Shown piece after piece: positions 1 to 7,368 of a DNA stretch of 10,041 nt. A program made the translations under genes and the position numbers. Position 1 is the first letter of the stretch. The number at the start of each line of letters is the position of its first letter. The stretch comes from an uncultured Eubacteriales bacterium (lineage in GTDB: Bacteria > Bacillota > Clostridia > Oscillospirales > CAG-272): assembly GCA_934446485.1 (NCBI GenBank), contig CAKSEM010000040.1, forward strand, positions 1 through 10,041. The letters run 5' to 3'. The notes beneath the pieces are model-generated. The model had not been told where the DNA came from and did no database searches. It was given only the letters and a program-made list of their open reading frames with translations.

Positions 1-1
1 G

Positions 2-2344
2 GCAGCTGAAAGAGAAAGAAACGTTCATGCCGATGAGCGACCGCGTACTCAGACGCCGCGCGCCGGAGACCGTCCCGTTAGGGATGAACGCTCCCAGCGC
101 GACGACCGCGTTCCGCGTGACGATCGGCACGGCACACAGTCATTCGGAAACCGCGACGGCAAAACGGGGTCATCCTTCCAGAGAGGGGGAGGCGGCACTC
201 AGGGCGCACCCTACGCCGGGCGTGACAGCAGACCTGCCGGCGGCCGCTCTGACGGACGCCGTGATCAGGGACGTTCCGGCCGTCCGCAGAAGGAGCGCGG
301 ATACGGTCTCGATCGCGCGCCGCTGCAGCCGCAGCCGAAGCCGAACATCGAGTCCGGCATCGAACGCAAGAAAACGGGTAACGTTCGCGTCGTTGATACG
401 CGCGGCTCTGACGTCAACCTCTCAAAGTATGATGAGAAGCTGAATCGCTTCGTCGCCGACACCGGAGATAAGGAGACGACAAAGCAGAAGCTCAAGAAAC
501 AGAATACACGTGACCGTTTCAGCCGCAAGAACGACAAGGAGCGCCAGGCTATGGAGAAGCTCCGCCGCGCGAACCTCGAGCGAGCAAAGAAACTGCCGCT
601 CAAGGTATCGATCCCGGAAGAAATATCCGTCGGAGAGCTTGCCGGTCGCCTGAAGCTCACAGCATCCGATGTTATTAAGCGTCTCATGATGATGGGGGTA
701 ATTGCGACTGTCAATCAGGTGATCGACTTTGATACCGCATTCCTCGTTGCCGACGAGGTCGGGGCTGTCGTTACACGCGAGGTAACGGTTACGATCGAGG
801 AACGCCTCTTCGGAGACGAAGAGCCCGACACAGATGACAAGCTCGTTCCGCGTGCGCCGGTCGTCTGCGTCATGGGACACGTTGACCACGGTAAGACATC
901 GCTCCTTGACGCGATCAGAAATGCGCACGTCACCGAGGGTGAGGCAGGCGGCATTACTCAGCATATCGGTGCGTACAGAGTCAATCTCGACGGCCGCGAG
1001 ATCACCTTCCTCGATACTCCCGGACATGAAGCGTTTACCGCAATGCGTGCGCGCGGTGCAAAGTCCACGGATATCGCGATACTTGTAGTTGCCGCAGACG
1101 ACGGAATCATGCCGCAGACCGTTGAGGCTATAAATCATGCGAAGTCTGCCGGGATCGATATCGTTGTGGCTATAAATAAGATGGATAAGCCGGGTGCTAA
1201 CCCGGAGCAGGTCAAGACGGAGCTTACGAAATATGACCTCGTTCCCGAAGAATGGGGCGGCGACGTTATGTGTGTTCCCGTGTCGGCAATTACGAGACAG
1301 GGTATAGACGACCTGCTTGAGAGTGTGCTGCTCGTTGCTGAGATGAAGGATCTTCGTGCCAATCCAGACAGGCGTGCTCGCGGACTTGTCATTGAGGCTA
1401 AGCTCGATCGCGGCCGCGGTCCGGTCGCAACCGTGCTCGTACAGAACGGCACGCTGCGCAGCGGAGATATACTGATCGCCGGAACGGCGGTCGGACACGT
1501 CAGAGCGATGCTCAACGATCGCGGGGAGGCTGTGTCCGAAGCAGGACCGTCGGTGCCGGTCGAGATCACAGGACTTTCCGAGGTTCCGATGGCAGGCGAT
1601 GTTTTCAACGCTGTTGAGGATGAACGCATGGCGCGTGAGCTTGCCGATCAACGCCGCAACAAGACGAAGGAAGAGCAGTTCAGGCTCAATGCCAAGGCAA
1701 ACCTCGACGACCTCTTTGCGCAGATTGCAGAGGGCGTCAAGGAGCTTTCGATCATTGTCAAGGCGGACGTCGGAGGCTCTGCGGAGGCAGTCAAGGCATC
1801 CCTTGAGAAGATTTCTACGGACGAGGTCAAGGTGCGCGTGATTCACAGCGCGGTCGGCGGTATTACCGAGAGCGATGTTATGCTCGCTGCTGCATCCAAT
1901 GCCATCATAGTCGGATTCAACGTCCGTCCCGACAAGGGCGCGGTCGATTCTGCGGAACGGCAGGGCGTGGATATCCGCACATACAGAGTCATTTACGAGT
2001 GCATCGAGGAGATCACCGCCGCTATGAAGGGTATGCTTGCACCCACGTACCGTGAGGTACTGCTCGGACGTGCAGATGTACGCCAGACTATCCGTGTGCC
2101 GAATGTCGGCATAATTGCAGGTTCATATGTCACCGACGGTAAGGTGCAGCGTAACGCACAGATCCGTGTCGTACGCGACGGAATCGTGGTATTTGAGGAT
2201 AAGATTTCATCACTGCGCCGTTTCAAGGATGATGTCCGCGAGGTTGCACAGGGATATGAGTGCGGTATCGGACTTGAGAAGTGTACCGACATCAAGGTCG
2301 GAGACGTGCTTGAGGCATTCATTATGGAAGAGATTGAAAGATAA
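2..2344 (+). CDS. infB: Translation initiation factor IF-2, 5'-truncated by the window edge
   Basis: GTPase that positions fMet-tRNA on the 30S subunit and promotes 50S joining in the cytoplasm. The frame is open from base 2 without a stop, so the true start lies outside; 780 residues are visible. Visible residues 1-110 are a low-complexity Arg/Asp/Gly/Gln-rich, probably disordered linker. An IF2_N-type segment follows (about 199-253, PLKVSIPEEISVGELAGRLK). The G domain has G1 GHVDHGKT (292-299), switch I GGITQHIGAY, G3 DTPGHEAF (from about 338), G4 NKMD (392-395) and a VPVSA G5. The two beta-barrel domains and the C1/C2 region, with the usual late KADVGGSAEAV and FNVRPDKGA motifs, run to the stop. 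An internal ATG at 551 would begin inside the charged linker and is not the natural start. A hairpin terminator follows 13 bases after the stop and rbfA does not follow. Family assignment is secure. Confidence 0.98.
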   Translation, partial: AAERERNVHADERPRTQTPRAGDRPVRDERSQRDDRVPRDDRHGTQSFGNRDGKTGSSFQRGGGGTQGAPYAGRDSRPAGGRSDGRRDQGRSGRPQKERGYGLDRAPLQPQPKPNIESGIERKKTGNVRVVDTRGSDVNLSKYDEKLNRFVADTGDKETTKQKLKKQNTRDRFSRKNDKERQAMEKLRRANLERAKKLPLKVSIPEEISVGELAGRLKLTASDVIKRLMMMGVIATVNQVIDFDTAFLVADEVGAVVTREVTVTIEERLFGDEEPDTDDKLVPRAPVVCVMGHVDHGKTSLLDAIRNAHVTEGEAGGITQHIGAYRVNLDGREITFLDTPGHEAFTAMRARGAKSTDIAILVVAADDGIMPQTVEAINHAKSAGIDIVVAINKMDKPGANPEQVKTELTKYDLVPEEWGGDVMCVPVSAITRQGIDDLLESVLLVAEMKDLRANPDRRARGLVIEAKLDRGRGPVATVLVQNGTLRSGDILIAGTAVGHVRAMLNDRGEAVSEAGPSVPVEITGLSEVPMAGDVFNAVEDERMARELADQRRNKTKEEQFRLNAKANLDDLFAQIAEGVKELSIIVKADVGGSAEAVKASLEKISTDEVKVRVIHSAVGGITESDVMLAAASNAIIVGFNVRPDKGAVDSAERQGVDIRTYRVIYECIEEITAAMKGMLAPTYREVLLGRADVRQTIRVPNVGIIAGSYVTDGKVQRNAQIRVVRDGIVVFEDKISSLRRFKDDVREVAQGYECGIGLEKCTDIKVGDVLEAFIMEEIER

Positions 2345-2357
2345 GCAAAAGCCAAAA

Positions 2358-2398
2358 CGGCGGACAGTTCAACCAAGGGGACTGCCCGCCGCTTTTTC
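2358..2398 (+). terminator. Rho-independent terminator of infB
   Basis: A 13-bp stem pairs 2358-2370 with 2379-2391 (one A-C mismatch, one G-T pair, 8-base loop) and is followed directly by C and five T. It starts 13 bases after the infB stop, so infB is the last gene of its transcript here. Confidence 0.88.
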
Positions 2399-2714
2399 GT
2401 ATAAAAAAACCACCTGAGAGTAGCTGTGATGATTCCAAAAAGAGGATGAACGGTTTTTTACGGAGCGGAGATTTACTTGTGCAAACGGAGCCGTCGCCGA
2501 AGGCGATTGCAAGACTCTGTTTTTGCTACGCGAAACCGTTACAGGATTTCTGTTTGCGCTCGTTCTGTATTTTTTTTTGCAAATGAAAGGTGAATTCTCG
2601 CCGCAATCGCGGCAGTGAGGTAAAATTACAGGTGTCGAAATTTCAGTGGGTTTTCAGCCTGCAGGTTATTACGCTCTATAGCGATCAATCAAGCTTGTGT
2701 GCAATATTTGCCGT
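2399..2714. other. Intergenic gap with no gene; several small hairpins
   Basis: I see no supportable coding frame on either strand in these roughly 315 bases. Contents: a nested hairpin at 2449-2540 (listed separately), a run of nine T at 2570-2578, a small GCCGC/GCGGC hairpin at 2600-2613, a CGCT/AGCG hairpin at 2672-2683 and a CCTGCAGG palindrome at 2658-2665. No promoter with both good boxes was found. The flanking genes face each other, so the gap lies between two 3' ends. Confidence 0.6.
2449..2540. repeat. Nested inverted-repeat element or candidate structured RNA
   Basis: Three nested stems can be drawn: outer AACGGTTTT (2449-2457) with GAAACCGTT (2532-2540); middle GCAAACGGAG (2481-2490) with CTCTGT plus TTTTGC (2515-2526), including a two-base bulge and one G-T pair; inner TCGCC-GAA-GGCGA (2494-2506). 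A nine-T run follows 30 bases later on the plus strand. This could be an intergenic palindromic repeat, a processed hairpin or a small RNA. No family is recognised and transcription is not shown. Confidence 0.35.
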
Positions 2715-2754
2715 AAAAACGCCGTCGCAGTAAATGATCTGCGACGGCGTTTTT
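2715..2754 (-). terminator. Bidirectional terminator, perfect 16-bp stem
   Basis: Positions 2715-2730 and 2739-2754 are exact inverted complements around an 8-base loop; the arms begin with five A and end with five T, so either strand gives a GC-rich stem with a U-tract. It lies 13 bases beyond the stop of the minus-strand solute-binding protein gene, its most likely client, and would also stop plus-strand readthrough from the infB side. Confidence 0.92.
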
Positions 2755-2767
2755 CTGATATTACTCT

Positions 2768-4249
2768 TTATTTATTTGTGTTGGCGCTGACTTTTTTAAG
2801 CAGCGATTTGATGGAGGCATTCGCGAGTTTTACCGATGCGTTGTAAGAAGACACGAGGCTTCCGCTGTCGCCGAGGCAGGCGTCGTTTATAACGCCTACG
2901 ATCTCGCCCCACTGATAGGTATCGGCAAGGTCCACGACTCCGGAGCGGTATATGAGGTCGAGCATATCGCGTGACTCGGTGTCATAGGTGCTGCGCCCCT
3001 TGAGCGCCTTTTCGTAGTATGCCGGCTCAAGGTACTTAGCAGAAAGTGCTGCGAGCGCTTCTGTGATGTATGCGGTCATCTTCTCGTCCTTGATGTTCTG
3101 TGACACAAAGCATCCGCTGCCCCACCAAGCGCTGGAGTAGCTGATGTAATCCTTTTGTGCAGTATCCTTCTTCGGCATCGGGAGTATACCGAACTCAACA
3201 TCGTATTCGCGCATTGCGGATGCGGCACCCATTGCCGTTGCCCAAAAGAGCACGGCATTGTCCTGGAAGGCCTTGTCTTCGGATTCATACGTGTCGTTAT
3301 TTTTTGCAACTACATCACTGAAGACGGTAGCCTCGTCGTAGAATATCTCTGAGAGCTTATCGATGTAGTTGATCTGATCGCTGGTGAGTGCCTTCGGAAT
3401 CGTCGGGTTTCCGTCCTCATCGCGGTCGCATATCTTGTAGCCTCCGCCGAAGTAGAAACAAAGTCCGCCGGCCGCACCGCCGAGGGCATAACGGTATGTG
3501 CCTGTGCCGCCCGGGATGACCGATGCAATTTCGACCATCTTGTCAATAGTCCATTCGCCCGATTTCACGAGCGGATACATATCCTCGATGCCGTAATTCT
3601 CGGCGATCTGTTTGTTGTAGAAGATGCAGTGAGGGTCGCCGTAGTAGGAGTTGGTGATCTTGCCGGTGAGGAAGTAGAGGTGCCCGCCGATCGAGAACAT
3701 ATCTTCAAGTCCCCCGGTCCACCAGTCACGATTCAGATCGATCCCATCGAGCGTATCCACTGGGCGTATGCATCCGGAGTTGAGCATGACTTGACCGCAG
3801 GTCATAAGGTTACCGAATATGAGATCGTATGACGATCCGCCGGAGAGGACATCCTGATGTACTCTGTCGGCTATCTCGGCGCCGGAGGTTTCATATCCGG
3901 AGCCGTCGGCGCCGACGTGTGTCATGTCAACATTGAATTTTTCTTCTACTTCACGATATCTGTTCCAAAGAGCATCGCTTTCGAGATTTCCCGTGATCTC
4001 TTCTTCAGTGGGCCACACGCCCTCGCCCCCCAGAACGGTGAACGTTGCGCCGTCGAAGTTGCAATCGGCGGCAAGCTTTCCGACATACGAGTCTATTTCT
4101 GCATATTCGGATTCGTTTGTGCCGGAGTCGGTTGCGGCGGATGTGTCTGTGGCTTTGATATCCTTCTTCTTTTCTTTGCTGCACGACACCGAGAACGGTA
4201 ATGCGATGAGTAATGCCAGCATTAGTGCCGCGATCTGTTTGGCTTTCAT
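2768..4249 (-). CDS. Extracellular solute-binding lipoprotein of an ABC importer
   Basis: 493 residues. It has a lipoprotein signal peptide: Lys at 2 and 4, a hydrophobic core (about 6-19) and a Cys at 23 in SVSC, an acceptable but non-classical lipobox. A Lys-rich then Ser/Thr/Asp-rich linker runs to about residue 50. The rest resembles family-1-type carbohydrate-binding proteins of Clostridia (mixed alpha/beta, many aromatics, motifs such as SSAWWGSGCFVSQ near residue 375), and length fits that group. It would be anchored on the outer face of the membrane and hand a sugar or similar solute to a permease. The ligand cannot be told from sequence. GGAGG lies 5 bases before the ATG (4255-4259). 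No permease or ATPase gene is adjacent and it has its own promoter and terminator, so it is monocistronic here and must share a transporter encoded elsewhere or act as a sensor. Confidence 0.88.
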   Translation of the reverse strand: MKAKQIAALMLALLIALPFSVSCSKEKKKDIKATDTSAATDSGTNESEYAEIDSYVGKLAADCNFDGATFTVLGGEGVWPTEEEITGNLESDALWNRYREVEEKFNVDMTHVGADGSGYETSGAEIADRVHQDVLSGGSSYDLIFGNLMTCGQVMLNSGCIRPVDTLDGIDLNRDWWTGGLEDMFSIGGHLYFLTGKITNSYYGDPHCIFYNKQIAENYGIEDMYPLVKSGEWTIDKMVEIASVIPGGTGTYRYALGGAAGGLCFYFGGGYKICDRDEDGNPTIPKALTSDQINYIDKLSEIFYDEATVFSDVVAKNNDTYESEDKAFQDNAVLFWATAMGAASAMREYDVEFGILPMPKKDTAQKDYISYSSAWWGSGCFVSQNIKDEKMTAYITEALAALSAKYLEPAYYEKALKGRSTYDTESRDMLDLIYRSGVVDLADTYQWGEIVGVINDACLGDSGSLVSSYNASVKLANASIKSLLKKVSANTNK

Positions 4250-4254
4250 ATATA

Positions 4255-4293
4255 CCTCCGGATAGAAATATTCCTTGTCTAAACATTATACCA
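4255..4293 (-). promoter_or_regulatory. Extended -10 promoter and RBS of the solute-binding protein gene
   Basis: Read on the minus strand, TGG-TATAAT (extended -10; TATAAT is the complement of 4285-4290) lies about 35 bases upstream of the ATG at 4249. The -35 hexamer at 17-base spacing is poor (TACAAA), as is common for extended -10 promoters. The RBS GGAGG (complement of 4255-4259) is 5 bases from the ATG. Confidence 0.75.
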
Positions 4294-4400
4294 AAACGGC
4301 ATGATTTTTTGTATGCGCTTAGTGTACAAAAAATCTGCGGCGAATTTATGCAAATCGCCCAATCTTGTGCTGCGGACGGTCAGAAACGGTGCTGCCGTGC

Positions 4401-4429
4401 TTGCAATGTGAAGTAAAGTGTGGTAAAAT
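4401..4429 (+). promoter_or_regulatory. Sigma-A promoter of the gpsA-like gene
   Basis: TTGCAA (4401-4406), a 17-base spacer, then TGG-TAAAAT (-10 at 4424-4429, with the TGn extension). The predicted transcript starts near 4436 and has a leader of about 138 bases if translation starts at 4574. It is back to back with the minus-strand promoter at 4285-4293. Confidence 0.72.
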
Positions 4430-4474
4430 AAATTAAACAGCGGAGCATCGGATTACAGGCTGCGGCGCGCACGT

Positions 4475-4559
4475 GTGACCGACGGTCACCTGTTGATCCG
4501 TATTTGCTACGGTACAGCGGAGAATGTATTAATGAAAGGGAGCTTTCGCACGGCGGAGG
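4475..4559 (+). promoter_or_regulatory. gpsA leader: two hairpins and two competing RBS
   Basis: Hairpins GTGACC-GAC-GGTCAC (4475-4489) and CCGTA-TTTGC-TACGG (4498-4512) lie in the leader. RBS candidates: GGAG at 4519-4522, 9 bases before an in-frame ATG at 4532, and GGAGG at 4555-4559, 14 bases before the ATG at 4574. The second start gives the family-typical N-terminus MKITVIG; the first adds 14 residues. A GTG at 4475 lies inside a hairpin with no RBS and is unlikely. Confidence 0.5.
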
Positions 4560-4573
4560 CTGCGGTTATAAAT

Positions 4574-5533
4574 ATGAAGATAACAGTAATCGGATGCGGC
4601 AGGTGGGGCTCGCTCCTCACGTGGTACCTTGATCGGATCGGTCATGATGTGACGCTTTACGGGCGCGAGTCCGACCCGTCGATGGTCAGGTTTATACGCG
4701 AGAGGCGGAACGATCTTCTGGAGCTTCCGGAATCGGTTGCGCTTACGACGGACATTACACGCGTCCCGGATTGCGATGCAATACTGATATCCGTGAATTC
4801 TCAGGGGCTGCGCGGGCTGCTCGGAGAGCTTCGCCCGCTCGGAATAAAGAATAAAATATTCATTCTCTGCATGAAAGGGCTCGAGATATCGACCGGTAAG
4901 CGTCTCTCCGTTGTGACGCGCGAGGAGGTCGATCCGTCTAACCGAGTTGCCGTATGGATAGGGCCTGGGCACGTGCAGGAGTTTTACGCCGGTGTACCGA
5001 ACTGTATGGTCATTGACAGCGACAGCGAGGAGGTCAAGACCATGCTCGTCCGGTCGATGTCGAGCGACCTCATCCGTTTCTACTACGGCGGGGATCTGAT
5101 CGGAAATGAGATCGGCGCCGCTGCCAAGAATGTTATAGGTATCGCCGCGGGTATGCTCGACGGACTCGGAATGTCGACCCTCAAGGGACCGCTCATGTCG
5201 CGCGGGACACGGGAGGTTTCGCGGCTTATCGAGGCACTGGGCGGCAAGGCGGTGTCCGCTTACGGACTTTGCCATCTCGGCGACTATGAGGCGACGGTCT
5301 TCTCAAAATTCAGTCACAACCGTAAGTTCGGCGAGAGCTACGTGCGCGGTGAGGAGTATACCCTGCTTGCAGAGGGGTACTATACTGCCGATGCAATACA
5401 CCGACTTGCCGAGGAGCACGACATCGACATGCCGATATGCGAAGCGGTTTACGATATTCTGTACCGCGGAAGCGCAGCGTCGGACGCTCTTGAGCGGCTG
5501 TTCGGGCGCTCACTGAAGTGTGAGCTTCGCTGA
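4574..5533 (+). CDS. gpsA: NAD(P)-dependent glycerol-3-phosphate dehydrogenase, GpsA-like
   Basis: Cytoplasmic enzyme interconverting dihydroxyacetone phosphate and sn-glycerol 3-phosphate, the backbone for phospholipids. 319 residues from the chosen start, close to the usual 330. The N-terminal Rossmann fold has GCGRWGS (7-13) directly after the first beta strand. A KGLE segment lies at 101-104. GPGHVQEF (130-137) stands where the family usually has GPSHAEE. AAAKN carries the expected catalytic Lys (185), HLGDY has Asp 237 and NRKFG is at 249-253, all in the usual order. The start at 4574 is preferred because it places the Rossmann strand at the N-terminus; ATG at 4532 is an alternative with better RBS spacing. 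The substitutions GPGH and GLCHLGD (family GLAGLGD) suggest a divergent paralogue, so substrate is less certain than fold. Monocistronic, with its own promoter and terminator. Confidence 0.87.
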   Translation: MKITVIGCGRWGSLLTWYLDRIGHDVTLYGRESDPSMVRFIRERRNDLLELPESVALTTDITRVPDCDAILISVNSQGLRGLLGELRPLGIKNKIFILCMKGLEISTGKRLSVVTREEVDPSNRVAVWIGPGHVQEFYAGVPNCMVIDSDSEEVKTMLVRSMSSDLIRFYYGGDLIGNEIGAAAKNVIGIAAGMLDGLGMSTLKGPLMSRGTREVSRLIEALGGKAVSAYGLCHLGDYEATVFSKFSHNRKFGESYVRGEEYTLLAEGYYTADAIHRLAEEHDIDMPICEAVYDILYRGSAASDALERLFGRSLKCELR

Positions 5534-5577
5534 CCGCAGCTCTGTTGAAATTTGCGACTGCAGCAAGATCAAATACA

Positions 5578-5615
5578 TGAGGCACCCGCCGCATATGCGG
5601 CGGGTGCCTCAGTTT
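5578..5615 (+). terminator. Palindromic terminator between convergent genes
   Basis: Positions 5578-5594 and 5595-5611 form a perfect 34-base palindrome (17-bp arms, practical loop of about 4 bases), followed on the plus strand by GTTTT. It lies 45 bases after the gpsA-like stop. The minus strand continues with a weaker T-rich tract (CATGTATTTG), so it probably also serves the converging CNNM gene, whose stop is 39 bases away. Confidence 0.87.
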
Positions 5616-5649
5616 TGCAGTATAAGCTCCGACTTTTGATCGGTGCGGA

Positions 5650-6924
5650 TCATTCGTCTTTTCCGTCGCCGTCCGCTTCGGGACGGTTTACGTGAACGAG
5701 TATTTCGAGCACTCGCTGATTATCGACCGAAGTGACCGTCACATCGAGGTTTTCGTACTCAAACCTGTCACCCTCTACGGGAATATGACCGAGCTGCTCC
5801 ATGACCCAACCGCTTACGGTATTCGAATCGGTTTCCGAATTCTCCGGAAGCTCAAACATTTCAAGCATTTCGTCGAGGTCGGCGCTGCACTTGATTTTGT
5901 ATGTGTCGTCGTCCACCTTGGTGAACTCTTCGATCACCTCATCGTGCTCATCCCATATCTCTCCGACGAGTTCTTCGAGAATATCCTCCATCGTAACTAT
6001 GCCGAGCGTGCCGCCGTATTCGTCGGTGACGACAGCGATGTGTGATTTCGTCTTCTGAAGCAGTTTCAGTATATAGCGTATCTTCATGGACGGCGTGACG
6101 TATACGGGCAGCTTCATGATATCGGAAAGCGGCTTGTCGGTCACTTGCGGACCGTCATAGAAGTCCTTTTGATGCAGTATTCCGATTATGTTGTCGAGTG
6201 AGTCTCGGTAGACGGGCAGCCGTGAGTATCCGGTGTCCGTAAATATCTGTGCGATCTCTTCCTTCGATGTGTCCTCCGAGACGCCGACGACATCGACACG
6301 CGGCGTTAGGATGTCCTCAGCCTCCTGCTCGTTGAACTCGACAGCCGATCTCAGAAGCTCGCTCTCGTCGCTGTCGATCTCACCGCCCTCCTCGACGGCA
6401 TCGATAAAGGTGATGAATTCGTCCGACGTGATACCGCGCTCCTCGGGAACCTTGAAGATCTTTGAAAGCAGGCGGCGCCACAGCGAAAACAGCAGATTGA
6501 CGGGGGTCAGAATGAACATGAGTATCCGAATGAGCGGAGCCGAAAATCTCGCGAATTTTTCCGGCGACTCTTTTGCAAGGCTCTTCGGCGAGATCTCGCC
6601 GAAGATGAGAACCACGACCGTTACGATGATCGTCGAAACGGTCGCACCGCCGCTTCCCTTGATGAGGCGCATGAAGAACACCGTCGCAACCGATGAGAGC
6701 GACAGGTTTACGATGTTGTTGCCGACGAGGATGGTTGAAAGGAGCCGGTCATAGTTTTCAGCCAGCGCAAGTACCTCCTCGGCGCGGCGGTCGCCTTTAT
6801 CGGCGAGCGTGCGCAGCCTCGTTCGGTTCATCGTTGAGAACGCAGTCTCCGTCGCCGAAAAGTACGCCGACAGGATTACGAGGCAGATCATTATAATTAT
6901 TGTTGTAATATCGCCTGAACTCAT
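5650..6924 (-). CDS. CNNM/CorC (HlyC/CorC) family membrane protein with CBS pair
   Basis: 424 residues from the ATG at 6924, or 427 if the in-frame TTG at 6933 is used. Domains, numbered from the TTG: a CNNM (DUF21) transmembrane region at about 5-190 with hydrophobic helices, the SATETAF motif near 26-32 and the conserved FGEISPKSLA; a CBS pair at about 207-325 (TGYSRLPVYRDSLDNIIGIL, then AVVTDEYGGTLGIVT); and a C-terminal CorC_HlyC transporter-associated domain at about 340-420. Length and order are typical. Family members are linked to Mg2+/Co2+ transport or resistance, with the CBS pair as nucleotide or Mg-ATP sensor; the older name hemolysin is historical. A strong AGGAGG (complement of 6938-6943) lies 4 bases from the TTG and 13 from the ATG, so neither start has ideal spacing. 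The acidic C-terminal tail is ordinary. Metal and direction of transport cannot be told from sequence. Confidence 0.93.
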   Translation of the reverse strand: MSSGDITTIIIMICLVILSAYFSATETAFSTMNRTRLRTLADKGDRRAEEVLALAENYDRLLSTILVGNNIVNLSLSSVATVFFMRLIKGSGGATVSTIIVTVVVLIFGEISPKSLAKESPEKFARFSAPLIRILMFILTPVNLLFSLWRRLLSKIFKVPEERGITSDEFITFIDAVEEGGEIDSDESELLRSAVEFNEQEAEDILTPRVDVVGVSEDTSKEEIAQIFTDTGYSRLPVYRDSLDNIIGILHQKDFYDGPQVTDKPLSDIMKLPVYVTPSMKIRYILKLLQKTKSHIAVVTDEYGGTLGIVTMEDILEELVGEIWDEHDEVIEEFTKVDDDTYKIKCSADLDEMLEMFELPENSETDSNTVSGWVMEQLGHIPVEGDRFEYENLDVTVTSVDNQRVLEILVHVNRPEADGDGKDE

Positions 6925-6937
6925 ATTAGGCAATTAT

Positions 6938-6943
6938 CCTCCT
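6938..6943 (-). promoter_or_regulatory. RBS of the CNNM gene (start ambiguous)
   Basis: Perfect AGGAGG on the minus strand. It is 13 bases from the ATG at 6924 and 4 bases from an in-frame TTG at 6933; both are outside the best spacing, so the start is uncertain by three residues. Confidence 0.7.
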
Positions 6944-7368
6944 GTGATAATAAATAGATAAGCGTATGCGGTGCGGGGTATCAGCACCGAAGGCAGGTAT
7001 CGTGCATCACAGGAATACCGATGCCGGGACCGACGAACTGTCGGCGGCACAGCGTGAGCTTTCCGTTCCACTCCGGCATCGCCGGAAGCGTGAGAGTAGA
7101 TCGGGGAGGTTCGTCCATATTCTGAGTGTTGGTTTTTCGGATGTGTCCTTTGTCCCGCGGAGATGTCAGATAACGCGGCTTGAAGTCGGGATAGAGGTTT
7201 CGCATTCGCGGAGAGCCGGCTCTCAATTTGCACATCGACCGTGTCGTTCTGCATACCGGCGCCCCTTTAATATTTATTCTGTTCTTATACGGGACATGAA
7301 GATGCCCCGCCGATTGCGCCGAGCTTTCGAGGGTGCGCATATTCGCACAGCCCGAAACTTGGCGTTTC
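6944..7368. other. Gene-poor stretch with hairpins upstream of the CNNM gene
   Basis: No family is recognised in any frame of this stretch. Hairpins: a bulged 10-bp stem (7022-7026 and 7030-7034 with 7040-7049), TCCGGC-ATC-GCCGGA (7072-7086), GGGACAT-GAAG-ATGCCCC (one mismatch, near 7291-7308) and GAAAC/GTTTC near 7353-7367. On the minus strand these would lie in a long leader of the CNNM gene. I could not match them to the M-box or yybP-ykoY riboswitch consensus. A possible small frameshifted ORF overlaps and is listed separately. No convincing promoter was seen for the CNNM gene. Confidence 0.5.
6981..7254 (-). pseudogene. Possible small hypothetical ORF, perhaps frameshifted
   Basis: Two overlapping minus-strand frames look like successive parts of one small protein. 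From ATG at 7254, preceded 7 bases upstream by AAAGGGG, the frame begins MQNDTVDVQIESRLSANAK with coding-like codon choice (third positions mostly G or C). Further on, the adjacent frame (one base later) reads more like protein: it contains LYPDFKPRYL, then MPEWNGKLTLC, and ends in HDTCLRC at a stop at 6981. Joining them needs a +1 shift near 7195-7200. It could be a frameshifted pseudogene, a sequencing indel, one intact frame (7254-6934, whose stop sits in the RBS region of the CNNM gene), or noncoding leader. I recognise no family. The evidence is compositional only. Confidence 0.25.

Noticed and set aside
27..443. Plus-strand open frame at the left end
   Set aside because: It is an out-of-frame shadow (Arg/Ser/Thr-rich) of the IF-2 linker, which is open in another frame from base 2.
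422..1846. 474-residue open frame on the minus strand opposite infB
   Set aside because: It lies wholly antisense to a clear IF-2 gene, has no RBS or recognisable domain and reflects codon bias of the true strand.
4475..4573. GTG at 4475 as start of the gpsA-like gene
   Set aside because: No Shine-Dalgarno, located within a hairpin, and the added 33 residues precede the expected N-terminal Rossmann strand.
4529..5275. 248-residue minus-strand open frame opposite gpsA
   Set aside because: Antisense to a gene with intact Rossmann and catalytic motifs; composition rich in Arg/His/Pro, no family.
6934..7260. M-box or yybP-ykoY riboswitch upstream of the CNNM gene
   Set aside because: Metal-transport genes often carry one, so I looked on the minus strand, but I could not find the conserved cores of either class; only generic hairpins.
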